The notes under the pieces were generated by a model. It worked only from the letters and a program-made list of their open reading frames with translations. It was not told the DNA's origin and made no database searches. 9,960 bases of DNA, from the NCBI GenBank assembly GCA_027040785.1, contig JALULG010000102.1, positions 1-9,960 of the forward strand, written 5' to 3'. Of the stretch, positions 4,614-9,960 are shown in pieces (the first letter of the stretch is position 1; every line of letters begins with the position of its first letter). Position numbers and translations under genes: made by a program. The DNA is from a bacterium (GTDB taxonomy: Bacteria > Patescibacteriota > Patescibacteriia > JAACEG01).

Positions 4614-7600
4614 ATGTATGACCACAAAAAAATAGAACAAAAATGGCAAAAAGATTGGGAGGAGAAAAATTTATACAAAACAGGGGAGGATAAAAGCAAA
4701 GAAAAATACTATGTTTTGGATATGTTTCCGTATCCGTCCGGAGCCGGTTTGCATGTGGGGCATCCTAAGGGTTATATTGCCACTGATATTTTAGCGCGAA
4801 TGAAAATGATGCAGGGTTATAATGTTTTGCATCCAATGGGTTGGGATGCTTTTGGTTTGCCGGCAGAGAATTTTGCCATCAAAAACAAAACTCATCCGCG
4901 TAAGATGAATGAAAAAAATATTGCCACTTTTAAAAACCAATTGAAAAAAATCGGTTTTACTTATGATTGGGGCAGAGAAATAAACACCACTGATCCGAAA
5001 TTTTATAAATGGACACAATGGACATTTTTGCAAATGTTTAAAAAGGGCTTGGCTTATGAATCCCACGAACCCATAAATTGGTGTCCGAATTGCCAAACCG
5101 GTTTGGCAAACGAGGATTTGGAAGGCGGAAAGTGCGAACGTTGTGGAAGTGAAATTGAACAAAAGCCAATGCGACAGTGGGTTCTCAAAATTACCGATTA
5201 TGCTGATAGATTATTGAAGGATTTAGATAAATTACCGGACTGGGAAGATTCTATTAAAGAAATGCAGAGGAATTGGATCGGTAAAAGTGTTGGGAGTAAA
5301 ATAATATTTAAGGTTGTTGCAAATAATAATGATGGTAGAATTGATAATGTTAATATTAAGGAAAGCCAACACTTTTCGCAGAATAACGCTGAAAGCACGC
5401 AGAATAACGCTGAAAAAAATAAGGTAGGTGATTTTTTGTTTGAGGATTTGACTTATAAGATTCGGGGGGCGATGTTTAATGTTCGAAAAAAGATTGGTTT
5501 GGGGCACAAAGAGTCTGTTTATCATAAAGCCTTGGAAATTGAATTTGAAAAACAAGGATTATCTTTTGAGTCTGAAAAAAGAATTGATATAAAGTATGAA
5601 GATGAAAAAATAGGTGTTTATCAGCCTGATTTTGTTGTAGAAAATAAAGTTTTAATAGAATTAAAGGCATTACCTAAAATAGGAAAACAGCAATTAAATC
5701 AAGTATGGACTTATTTAAAAGGTAGTGATTATAAATTAGCTTTGTTAGTTAATTTTTCCTCATCTGACCTTGAAATAAAAAGAATGGTTTATGATTCCGC
5801 CAGAAATCAGATTAATTCAGCGTTTTCTGCGTTAAGTCAGCGTGGTTCCGCGACTTCGCTAGAAGTATTTACCACCCGCCCGGACACTCTTTTTGGTTGC
5901 ACTTTTATGGTAATTGCGCCTGAGCATCCCTTGATTGAAAATTTAAAAGATAAGATTGAAAATTATGATGAAATAAAAAAATATCAAGAACAGGCAAAGA
6001 AGAAGACTGAAATGGAACGAACTGAATTGAATAAAGAAAAAACAGGTGTGCGAGTTAAAGGTATTATGGCAATAAATCCGGTTATTGCGAAAACACTTTC
6101 GCAATCGCAGACTGACGCAGACTATACGCAGAACTACGCGGAAGAGAATTTTCTGCATGGTTCGGCGTCAAGTCAGCGTAGTTCTGCGACATCAGCAGAG
6201 GTACCGATTTTTGTGGCGGATTATGTGATGATGGGCTATGGTACCGGCGCTATTATGGCTGTGCCGGCGCATGATGAAAGGGATTACGCTTTTGCGTCGC
6301 AGAAGAACGCAGAACGAACGCAGAATGATGCGGAAATCAAAATAAGACCGGTTGTGTTAAAAAAAGATAATAAAGCGCGTAGTGTTTTAATGGGAACTAA
6401 AAATATTACTGAAAATGATTTAAAAAATATTGGAGTTGAAATTGTAGAAAAGAAAAAAGATCGTTATCATATTTTTATTCCGTTTGATAAAATAGAGGAA
6501 TACAAAAAATTGATTAGAGAAAAAATGGAAAATCATTTTTGGAACGAATTTTATACCGGTGAAAATTTTTATTTTATTTTTAAACATAAAGACGGAAAAA
6601 TAGAAGAGTTTGAATTAAATTCTGATACTAATGATCAAATTGATATTTATGGAATGACATTTAATGATGAAAAGCCAAAAGAAAAACCAGAAAATGTTTA
6701 TAATTGGTTAGCTGAAAATGATTTTTATAAAGAATTATTTTTGTCAGCAGAAGAAGGTATTGCTATTAACTCCGATTTTTTAAATGGTTTGCCAACTAAA
6801 AAAGCCAAAGAAAAAATGATTGAATGGTTGGAAGAAAAAGGACTTGGAAAAAGAGCGACTAATTACAAATTAAAAGATTGGGTTTTTTCTCGGCAAAGGT
6901 ATTGGGGGGAGCCGATTCCGGTGGTGCATTGTGAGAAGTGCGGAGTAGTGGCGGTGCCGGAAAAAGACTTGCCCGTCACTTTGCCCGAAGTGGAGAGTTA
7001 TGAGCCGACCGGCACGGGAGAGTCTCCGCTGGCCAATATTGATGAATGGGTCAATACCACTTGTCCAAAATGCAAAGGGCCTGCTAAACGGGAAACAAAC
7101 ACAATGCCTCAGTGGGCCGGATCCAGTTGGTATTATTTGCGGTATATTGATCCGCACAACGACAAGGCATTGGTTGATAAAGAAAAAGAAAAATATTGGT
7201 CCCCGGTTGATTTTTATGTTGGCGGAGCCGAGCACGCTACGCGACATTTGATTTACGCTCGTTTTTGGCATAAATTTTTATATGATATTGGTGTGGTTAA
7301 TTATGAAGAGCCGTTTACAAAATTGCGTCATGTTGGTTTGATTATGGCCGAAGACGGACGAAAAATGAGTAAGCGTTGGGGTAATGTAATTAACCCTGAT
7401 GATATTGTAGAAGAATATGGGGCTGATGCTATGCGAGTTTACGAAATGTTTATGGGGCCATTTTCGCAATCTTGCGCTTGGAGTACCAACGGTTTGATTG
7501 GCGCGCGTAAGTTTATTGAAAAGATTGTCGCCTTATTTGAAAAAGTAAGTGATGAAAAAAGTGATGAGGAAATTCAAAGAGAATTACACAAAACAATTAA

Positions 7601-8027
7601 AAAAGTTAGCCAAGATATTGATGAATTCAAGTTTAACACTGCGATTGCCCAAATGATGATTTTGGTTAATAAAATGACATCTGCCAAAAAAATCAACAAA
7701 GAAGATTATAAATTATTTTTACAAATTTTAGGGCCTTTTGCCCCGCATATCAGCGAAGAGCTGTGGCAAAAAGTGGGAGAAGAAAAATCAATTTTTCTTT
7801 CAGCTTGGCCGAAATATGATGAAAGTTTGGTGAAAGAAGAAAAGGTTTTGATCGTGGTTCAAGTAAACGGAAAAGTCAGGGCAAAATTAGAGGTTAATGC
7901 CGATATTAACGAAGAAGAGCTTAAAAAAATAGCTTTTGCCAATGAAAATGTTAAAAAATGGTTAGAGGGGAAAGAAATTAAAAAAATTATTTTTATTAAA
8001 GGAAAGATATTAAGTATTGTTGTTTAA
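4614..8027 (+). CDS. leuS: Leucyl-tRNA synthetase with several in-frame inserts in the editing domain
   Basis: The enzyme charges tRNA-Leu in the cytoplasm. The product has 1137 residues, some 300 more than ordinary LeuRS. In order: class I HVGH motif (47-50) after PYPSGAGL; zinc module with two CxxC pairs (WCPNC and CERCG, about 156-178); CP1 editing domain with TTRPDT (420-425), GYGTGAIMAVPAHDERD (541-557); RQRYWGEPIPV; a second zinc-like CEKCG...CPKC pair; KMSKR (917-921, last Ser of KMSKS replaced by Arg); anticodon-binding domain and C-terminal domain with VQVNGKVRAKL. Synthetic and editing motifs are intact, including the Asp pair 554/557. Inserts: about 236-415 (GxxExxY domain plus repeat arms), about 494-529 (repeat arms only), 562-575 (one arm) and about 582-706 (unknown). 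The frame is open throughout. It starts at ATG 4614 with no Shine-Dalgarno and is followed by femX after 3 nt. Not an intein: no splice-junction residues or Hint motifs. Confidence 0.95.
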   Translation: MYDHKKIEQKWQKDWEEKNLYKTGEDKSKEKYYVLDMFPYPSGAGLHVGHPKGYIATDILARMKMMQGYNVLHPMGWDAFGLPAENFAIKNKTHPRKMNEKNIATFKNQLKKIGFTYDWGREINTTDPKFYKWTQWTFLQMFKKGLAYESHEPINWCPNCQTGLANEDLEGGKCERCGSEIEQKPMRQWVLKITDYADRLLKDLDKLPDWEDSIKEMQRNWIGKSVGSKIIFKVVANNNDGRIDNVNIKESQHFSQNNAESTQNNAEKNKVGDFLFEDLTYKIRGAMFNVRKKIGLGHKESVYHKALEIEFEKQGLSFESEKRIDIKYEDEKIGVYQPDFVVENKVLIELKALPKIGKQQLNQVWTYLKGSDYKLALLVNFSSSDLEIKRMVYDSARNQINSAFSALSQRGSATSLEVFTTRPDTLFGCTFMVIAPEHPLIENLKDKIENYDEIKKYQEQAKKKTEMERTELNKEKTGVRVKGIMAINPVIAKTLSQSQTDADYTQNYAEENFLHGSASSQRSSATSAEVPIFVADYVMMGYGTGAIMAVPAHDERDYAFASQKNAERTQNDAEIKIRPVVLKKDNKARSVLMGTKNITENDLKNIGVEIVEKKKDRYHIFIPFDKIEEYKKLIREKMENHFWNEFYTGENFYFIFKHKDGKIEEFELNSDTNDQIDIYGMTFNDEKPKEKPENVYNWLAENDFYKELFLSAEEGIAINSDFLNGLPTKKAKEKMIEWLEEKGLGKRATNYKLKDWVFSRQRYWGEPIPVVHCEKCGVVAVPEKDLPVTLPEVESYEPTGTGESPLANIDEWVNTTCPKCKGPAKRETNTMPQWAGSSWYYLRYIDPHNDKALVDKEKEKYWSPVDFYVGGAEHATRHLIYARFWHKFLYDIGVVNYEEPFTKLRHVGLIMAEDGRKMSKRWGNVINPDDIVEEYGADAMRVYEMFMGPFSQSCAWSTNGLIGARKFIEKIVALFEKVSDEKSDEEIQRELHKTIKKVSQDIDEFKFNTAIAQMMILVNKMTSAKKINKEDYKLFLQILGPFAPHISEELWQKVGEEKSIFLSAWPKYDESLVKEEKVLIVVQVNGKVRAKLEVNADINEEELKKIAFANENVKKWLEGKEIKKIIFIKGKILSIVV
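5377..5414 (+). repeat. Left arm of the GxxExxY cassette: two 17-nt units at 21-nt period
   Basis: CGCAGAATAACGCTGAA occurs at 5377-5393 and again, identical, at 5398-5414, with 4 nt between. The 21-nt period equals seven codons and is read as repeats of the type TQNNAE. The unit is inverted at 5816-5852. Confidence 0.95.
5424..5810 (+). other. GxxExxY domain (PD-(D/E)xK superfamily, PDDEXK_3-like) inside LeuRS
   Basis: LeuRS residues 271-399 form a near-complete GxxExxY protein. The naming motif is GHKESVY (297-303, with G297, E300, Y303), preceded by FLFEDLTYKIRGAMF and followed by a helix. The nuclease-fold signature is D339 (YQPDFVV), then nine residues, then E349-L-K351 (IELKA), i.e. 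D-x9-ExK. The end (LALLVNFSSS..LEIKRMVY) also matches the family's C-terminus. Family members are normally free proteins of about 125-130 residues with unknown function; here it lacks its own start (the first internal ATG is codon 287, inside the domain) and its own stop. All superfamily residues are kept, so it is not obviously decayed. Whether it folds and acts within LeuRS, or is only tolerated, cannot be told from sequence. Confidence 0.88.
5816..5852 (-). repeat. Right arm of the GxxExxY cassette: two inverted units
   Basis: Read on the minus strand, 5831-5816 gives CGCAGAAAACGCTGAA (the left unit with one base deleted) and 5852-5836 gives CGCGGAACCACGCTGAC (13 of 17 matches). Unit ends are 21 nt apart, as in the left arm. 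Confidence 0.9.
6092..6203 (+). mobile_element. MITE-like element: same paired inverted arms without the GxxExxY gene
   Basis: Left arm units are at 6106-6122 and 6127-6143 (plus orientation), right arm units at 6151-6167 and 6172-6188 (inverted), each pair at exact 21-nt period, with only 7 nt between arms. CGCAGAACTACGC at 6127-6139 is perfectly inverted at 6176-6188; folded over its full length the two 38-nt arms pair at 28 positions. The insert lies in the LeuRS editing-domain loop between INPV and VPIFVADYV, adding about 36 residues of low complexity rich in S, Q, A, T and E. The outer flanks resemble those of the larger cassette. Relation as a non-autonomous derivative is inference. Confidence 0.75.
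6298..6335 (+). repeat. Third copy of the repeat arm, single orientation
   Basis: CGCAGAAGAACGCAGAA (6298-6314) and CGCAGAATGATGCGGAA (6319-6335) repeat the 17-nt unit at the same 21-nt period. They replace the loop that follows HDERDYAFA in LeuRS and are translated as SQKNAERTQNDAEI. No inverted partner arm was found in the next 450 nt. Confidence 0.88.
6357..6731 (+). other. Unidentified AT-rich insert of about 125 codons in LeuRS
   Basis: LeuRS residues 582-706 have no place in the ordinary enzyme. They lie between RPVV, which normally closes the editing-domain segment, and LSAEEGIAINSDFLNGL, which resumes the canonical sequence (normally a TGEG..INS motif). Visible features are a mixed alpha/beta pattern, a basic stretch around 609-615, FWNEFYTGENFYFIFKHKDG (about 642-661) and an acidic DNFYKEL-like end. 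Sampled G+C is near 20%. I do not recognise the domain; Patescibacterial LeuRS proteins often carry extra segments near here (recalled, not checked), so it may be a lineage feature rather than a recent insert. Confidence 0.6.
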
Positions 8028-8030
8028 ATT

Positions 8031-9104
8031 ATGAATATTTTATTTTTTAAAGAAGAACAAAAAGAAGATTGGGATTATTTTGTTTCTCATAATGCTGATG
8101 ATGGCGGTTTATTGCAATCTTGGGCTTGGGGTGATTTTCAAAAAGATTTGGGAAAAAAAATTTGGCGGATTGGAGTTGAGGATGATAAGAATAATTTGTT
8201 GGCTACTTGTTTACTTATTAAGGATAATTTGGCGTTAAGACAGGTTACTTTGGATATCCCCAGAGGTCCGATTGTTAAAGGAGGAAAAATTTCTTTTGAA
8301 ATTTTAAAAGTACTTATTGAAGAAATAAAAAAAATCGGCAAAGAAGAAAATGTGATGGTGCTTCGTTTTGATTTTTCTTTTTTGGAATATGAAGACACTA
8401 AAACAAATAAAAAAATTTTTTCAAAATTAAAATTAAAAAGAGCTGATAGAGACATTCAACCAAAAACAACTTTGCGTTTAAATTTAAAGAAAGAAAAAGA
8501 AGATATTTTGAAATCAATGAAGCAAAAACATAGATATAATATTCGTTTAGCTGAAAGAAAAGGGGTAGAAGTTTTTTTAACCAATAACAGTTTGGATGAT
8601 TTTGAAAAATTCTGGGAACTTTTAAAAGAAACTCACAAAAGAGATAATTTTGCAATTCATTCAAAAGATTATTATTGGAAATTGTTAAATACTTCAAATT
8701 TAAAAATAAAATTATATTTGGCAAAATACAAAGAAGAGATTGTCGCCGGCGCCATTTTGGGTAGTTTTGGGAAAGTTTCCGTTTATATGCACGGAGCTTC
8801 AAGTAATAAATTTCGTTTTGTTATGGCGCCGTATTTACTTCAATGGAAAATGATATCGGACAGTATTGAAAAAGGCTATTTTTATTATGATTTTGGTGGA
8901 GTTAAATCTTTCCGAAAAAAAACAAGTAGTCAAACAAGCTGGGATGGTATTACCAGGTTTAAAAAAGGATTTGCTCCAAAAGAAAATTATCTTGAGTTTT
9001 TCGGTCTCTGGGAATTAAGGTTAAAAAAAGGAAAAAGTTTTTTATATAGAATTATTAGAAGATTGAGTAAGTTGAGAAAGCTTTTTAAGAAGAAAAGACG
9101 ATAA
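8031..9104 (+). CDS. FemX/FemAB-family peptidyltransferase (aminoacyl-tRNA-dependent)
   Basis: The 357-residue protein has the two-lobed GNAT-like FemAB plan. The N-terminal lobe contains LLQSWAWGDFQKDLG (about 27-41) and DIPRGPIVKGG. The second lobe contains MKQKHRYNIRLAERKGVEV (163-181), typical of FemX where basic residues bind the lipid-linked substrate, the HGASS segment (about 251-255) and the signature YDFGGV (286-291) followed by GITRFKKGF (306-314). Family members add amino acids from aminoacyl-tRNA to the stem peptide of lipid II at the cytoplasmic membrane face, building wall cross-bridges. The last 20 residues are strongly basic (RR, KKRR), perhaps for membrane or RNA contact. It starts 3 nt after leuS and must share its transcript. 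Which amino acid it transfers is unknown, and some homologues act on other acceptors. Confidence 0.85.
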   Translation: MNILFFKEEQKEDWDYFVSHNADDGGLLQSWAWGDFQKDLGKKIWRIGVEDDKNNLLATCLLIKDNLALRQVTLDIPRGPIVKGGKISFEILKVLIEEIKKIGKEENVMVLRFDFSFLEYEDTKTNKKIFSKLKLKRADRDIQPKTTLRLNLKKEKEDILKSMKQKHRYNIRLAERKGVEVFLTNNSLDDFEKFWELLKETHKRDNFAIHSKDYYWKLLNTSNLKIKLYLAKYKEEIVAGAILGSFGKVSVYMHGASSNKFRFVMAPYLLQWKMISDSIEKGYFYYDFGGVKSFRKKTSSQTSWDGITRFKKGFAPKENYLEFFGLWELRLKKGKSFLYRIIRRLSKLRKLFKKKRR

Positions 9105-9117
9105 AATCGTCTTTTTT
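9093..9117 (+). terminator. Rho-independent terminator of the leuS-femX operon, overlapping the femX stop
   Basis: AAAAGACGAT (9093-9102) pairs with ATCGTCTTTT (9106-9115) around a 3-nt loop, with a T run to 9117. The femX stop codon (9102-9104) lies in the stem end and loop, so the last codons of the gene form the left arm. Confidence 0.85.
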
Positions 9118-9150
9118 CTTTGAAAATGAAAGAAAAATAAAAAAAATACG

Positions 9151-9156
9151 TATAAT
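9151..9156 (+). promoter_or_regulatory. Possible -10 box for the sigma factor gene
   Basis: TATAAT lies 51 nt before the sigma gene ATG, just after the upstream terminator. No convincing -35 box stands 16-18 nt upstream. An ECF gene often has its own promoter of unknown consensus, so this remains a weak candidate. Confidence 0.35.
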
Positions 9157-9207
9157 TTATTATAGGTGTCAACTAAATTGTTTATCTGGGTTTAATTTTA
9201 AATTTTG

Positions 9208-9807
9208 ATGGCGTTTATGCCTCTAAAAGATAATTGTAAAAAACTCAAAGACGAGGAGCTAGTGTCCGCTGTTTTAAAAGAACCGGAATATTTTAGGTGT
9301 TTGGTTGATCGTTACAGTAAAAAACTTTTCTATTATATTAAAAGGATTGGAAATTTAAGAGATGAAGATATTGAAGATTTATTGCAAGATGTTTTTATAA
9401 AAGTTTATAGAAATTTGAATGATTTTGATACTTCTTTAAAATTTTCATCTTGGATTTACAGAATTACTCATAATGAGGTGATTAGTAATTTTCGTAAAAT
9501 AAAAGTTCGACCGCAAAAGGATTGGGATGAAGAGTTTGTTAATAAAATTATTTATAATTTTTCTATCGAAGATAAGATAGATAACGAAATTTTAAGGAAA
9601 AATATAGATAAAATTTTATCTGAAATGGATGTTAAATATAGAGAGGTATTGGTTTTAAAGTTTTTAGAGGAGCGTGATTATAAAGAAATATCGGATATTT
9701 TAAAAAAACCTGTCGGAACGGTTGGAACTTTGATTAATCGCGCTAAAAAAGACTTTCTTAAAAAAATATCGCCAAAAAATAAATTATTTAACATATGGAA
9801 AAAATAA
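9208..9807 (+). CDS. RNA polymerase sigma factor, sigma-70 family, ECF type
   Basis: The 199-residue product has only regions 2 and 4, as in ECF (group 4) sigma factors. Region 2 covers about residues 30-96: LVDRYSKKLFYYIKRI, then EDIEDLLQDVFIKVYRN (core-binding helix) and FSSWIYRITHNEVISNFRK (-10 recognition). Region 4 covers about 136-190: EVLVLKFLEERDYKEISDIL and the helix-turn-helix KKPVGTVGTLINRAKKDF that contacts the -35 element. The start is one of TTG 9205, ATG 9208 or ATG 9217; I take 9208. Such factors redirect polymerase to stress or envelope genes and are usually held by an anti-sigma factor encoded next door. Here the next ORF overlaps the last codons, as an anti-sigma gene would, but it breaks off early. 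The target regulon cannot be inferred. Confidence 0.9.
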   Translation: MAFMPLKDNCKKLKDEELVSAVLKEPEYFRCLVDRYSKKLFYYIKRIGNLRDEDIEDLLQDVFIKVYRNLNDFDTSLKFSSWIYRITHNEVISNFRKIKVRPQKDWDEEFVNKIIYNFSIEDKIDNEILRKNIDKILSEMDVKYREVLVLKFLEERDYKEISDILKKPVGTVGTLINRAKKDFLKKISPKNKLFNIWKK

Positions 9808-9911
9808 GTAAAAAGATCTTAAAAAAAATTAAAAAAGAAGTTCATCGCAACTATCGGATGTCTCGAATTTCACTGTTTGAGGACTATTTAAACCGGTTTT
9901 TTTCTGTTTGA
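9795..9911 (+). CDS. Short overlapping ORF, possibly the broken start of a sigma-linked partner gene
   Basis: A 38-codon ORF starts at ATG 9795 inside the last codons of the sigma gene (13-nt overlap) and ends at TGA 9909-9911. Its start, MEKISKKILKKIKKE, is a basic amphipathic segment of the kind that opens membrane-bound partners of ECF factors, and the overlap suggests translational coupling. After residue 15 the sequence (VHRNYRMSRISLF...) no longer looks like that, the base composition becomes less A-rich, and it stops. It could be a truncated anti-sigma gene or chance. It is the only ORF here ending in TGA. Confidence 0.35.
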   Translation: MEKISKKILKKIKKEVHRNYRMSRISLFEDYLNRFFSV

Positions 9912-9960
9912 CAGATTTTTCCGATTCGACGGTTTTGTCCGGCTCAACATTGTTATCATC
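9829..9960 (-). CDS. Possible C-terminal end of a minus-strand gene running in from the right
   Basis: The minus strand is open from the window edge to a TAA at 9831-9829 (43 sense codons). The peptide (DDNNVEPDKTVESEKSV and onward, ending DELLF) is polar and disorder-like, with no motif. Its codons end in C or G more often than those of the neighbours. It overlaps the short plus-strand ORF, so at most one of the two is likely real. This is weak evidence only. Confidence 0.25.
   Translation of the reverse strand, partial: DDNNVEPDKTVESEKSVKQKKTGLNSPQTVKFETSDSCDELLF

Larger units (their letters stand above)
5368..5867 (+). mobile_element. GxxExxY cassette with paired inverted 21-nt-spaced repeat arms, inserted in frame in leuS
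   Basis: The segment interrupts the loop between two strands at the start of the LeuRS editing domain (after GSKIIFKVV, before EVFTTRPDTLFG). Its left arm is 5377-5414 and its right arm 5816-5852, in inverted orientation. Outer limits are set by sequence shared with the second insert: AACACTTTTCGCA at 5368-5380 (compare 6092-6103) and a right flank 5850-5867 that matches 6186-6203 at 13 of 18 positions. Between the arms is a GxxExxY coding region. No stop codon occurs at either end, so it is read as part of LeuRS. No target-site duplication could be seen. Calling it mobile is inference from the repeated arms and the odd location. Confidence 0.7.

Noticed and set aside
5319..5860. Intein in leuS
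   Set aside because: No Cys/Ser/Thr splice start, no His-Asn end and no Hint blocks; the content matches GxxExxY and the arms are DNA repeats.
5368..5867. Group I/II intron or separate gene splitting leuS
   Set aside because: The frame is open across both junctions and no intron core or stop codon is visible.
5377..6335. CRISPR array
   Set aside because: Units of 17 nt with 4-nt spacers, in inverted pairs and inside a coding frame, do not fit repeat-spacer structure.
7000..7251. Plus-strand 83-codon ORF and the overlapping minus-strand ORF at 6870-7271
   Set aside because: Both are shadows of the G+C-rich tract of leuS in other frames, with no family resemblance.
9795..9960. Reassigned TGA (Gly) as in Gracilibacteria/Absconditabacteria
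   Set aside because: Reading through the TGA at 9909 gives no sensible protein, and no full-length gene here contains an in-frame TGA.

Overview
The window is AT-rich (roughly one third G+C by eye), compactly coded and reads in the standard genetic code; every confident gene ends in TAA. The gene set suggests a Candidate Phyla Radiation / Patescibacteria (Parcubacteria-like) genome: a membrane-anchored family 5 solute-binding protein next to secG, a two-helix type IV secretion pilin-like protein with a signal peptide, a FemX-like transferase, and a LeuRS swollen by inserts. The assignment is inference from gene content, with no rRNA or marker phylogeny behind it.

Layout. From about 1420 to the left edge, the minus strand carries secG and a solute-binding protein gene that runs off the window; its last visible part looks like the start of a different membrane protein. 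From about 1470 the plus strand carries porG-porD-porA (gamma, delta and alpha subunits of a 2-oxoacid:ferredoxin oxidoreductase). Where the TPP-binding beta subunit (porB) would be expected, 4 nt after porA, there is instead a Cys-rich pilin-like protein, followed by a strong terminator (4537-4569). Next come leuS and, 3 nt later, a femX-like gene that ends inside its own terminator (9093-9117). Last is an ECF-type sigma factor gene, overlapped at its end by a short ORF that may be a broken partner gene.

The main discovery is in leuS (1137 codons against roughly 800-870 for ordinary LeuRS). Its CP1 editing domain is interrupted in frame at several loops. One insert encodes a complete-looking GxxExxY protein (PD-(D/E)xK superfamily, PDDEXK_3-like). 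It is bounded by inverted arms, each made of two 17-nt units (consensus CGCAGAAnnACGCTGAA) spaced at 21 nt. A second insert, about 700 nt downstream, has the same paired arms and related outer flanks but only 7 nt between the arms, so it resembles a non-autonomous, MITE-like version. A third site has one arm only, and beside it lies a very AT-rich unidentified insert of about 125 codons. Catalytic and editing motifs of LeuRS are all kept and the frame stays open throughout. The picture is of a small mobile cassette that can live inside an essential gene by being translated as part of the host protein.

How the genes work together: the por genes would supply ferredoxin-linked 2-oxoacid oxidation if a beta subunit is encoded elsewhere; secG, the solute-binding protein, the pilin-like protein and FemX all serve the envelope; leuS and femX form a two-gene operon linking tRNA charging with a tRNA-using wall enzyme family. 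None of the ten start codons examined has a recognisable Shine-Dalgarno sequence; they sit in A/T-only leaders.
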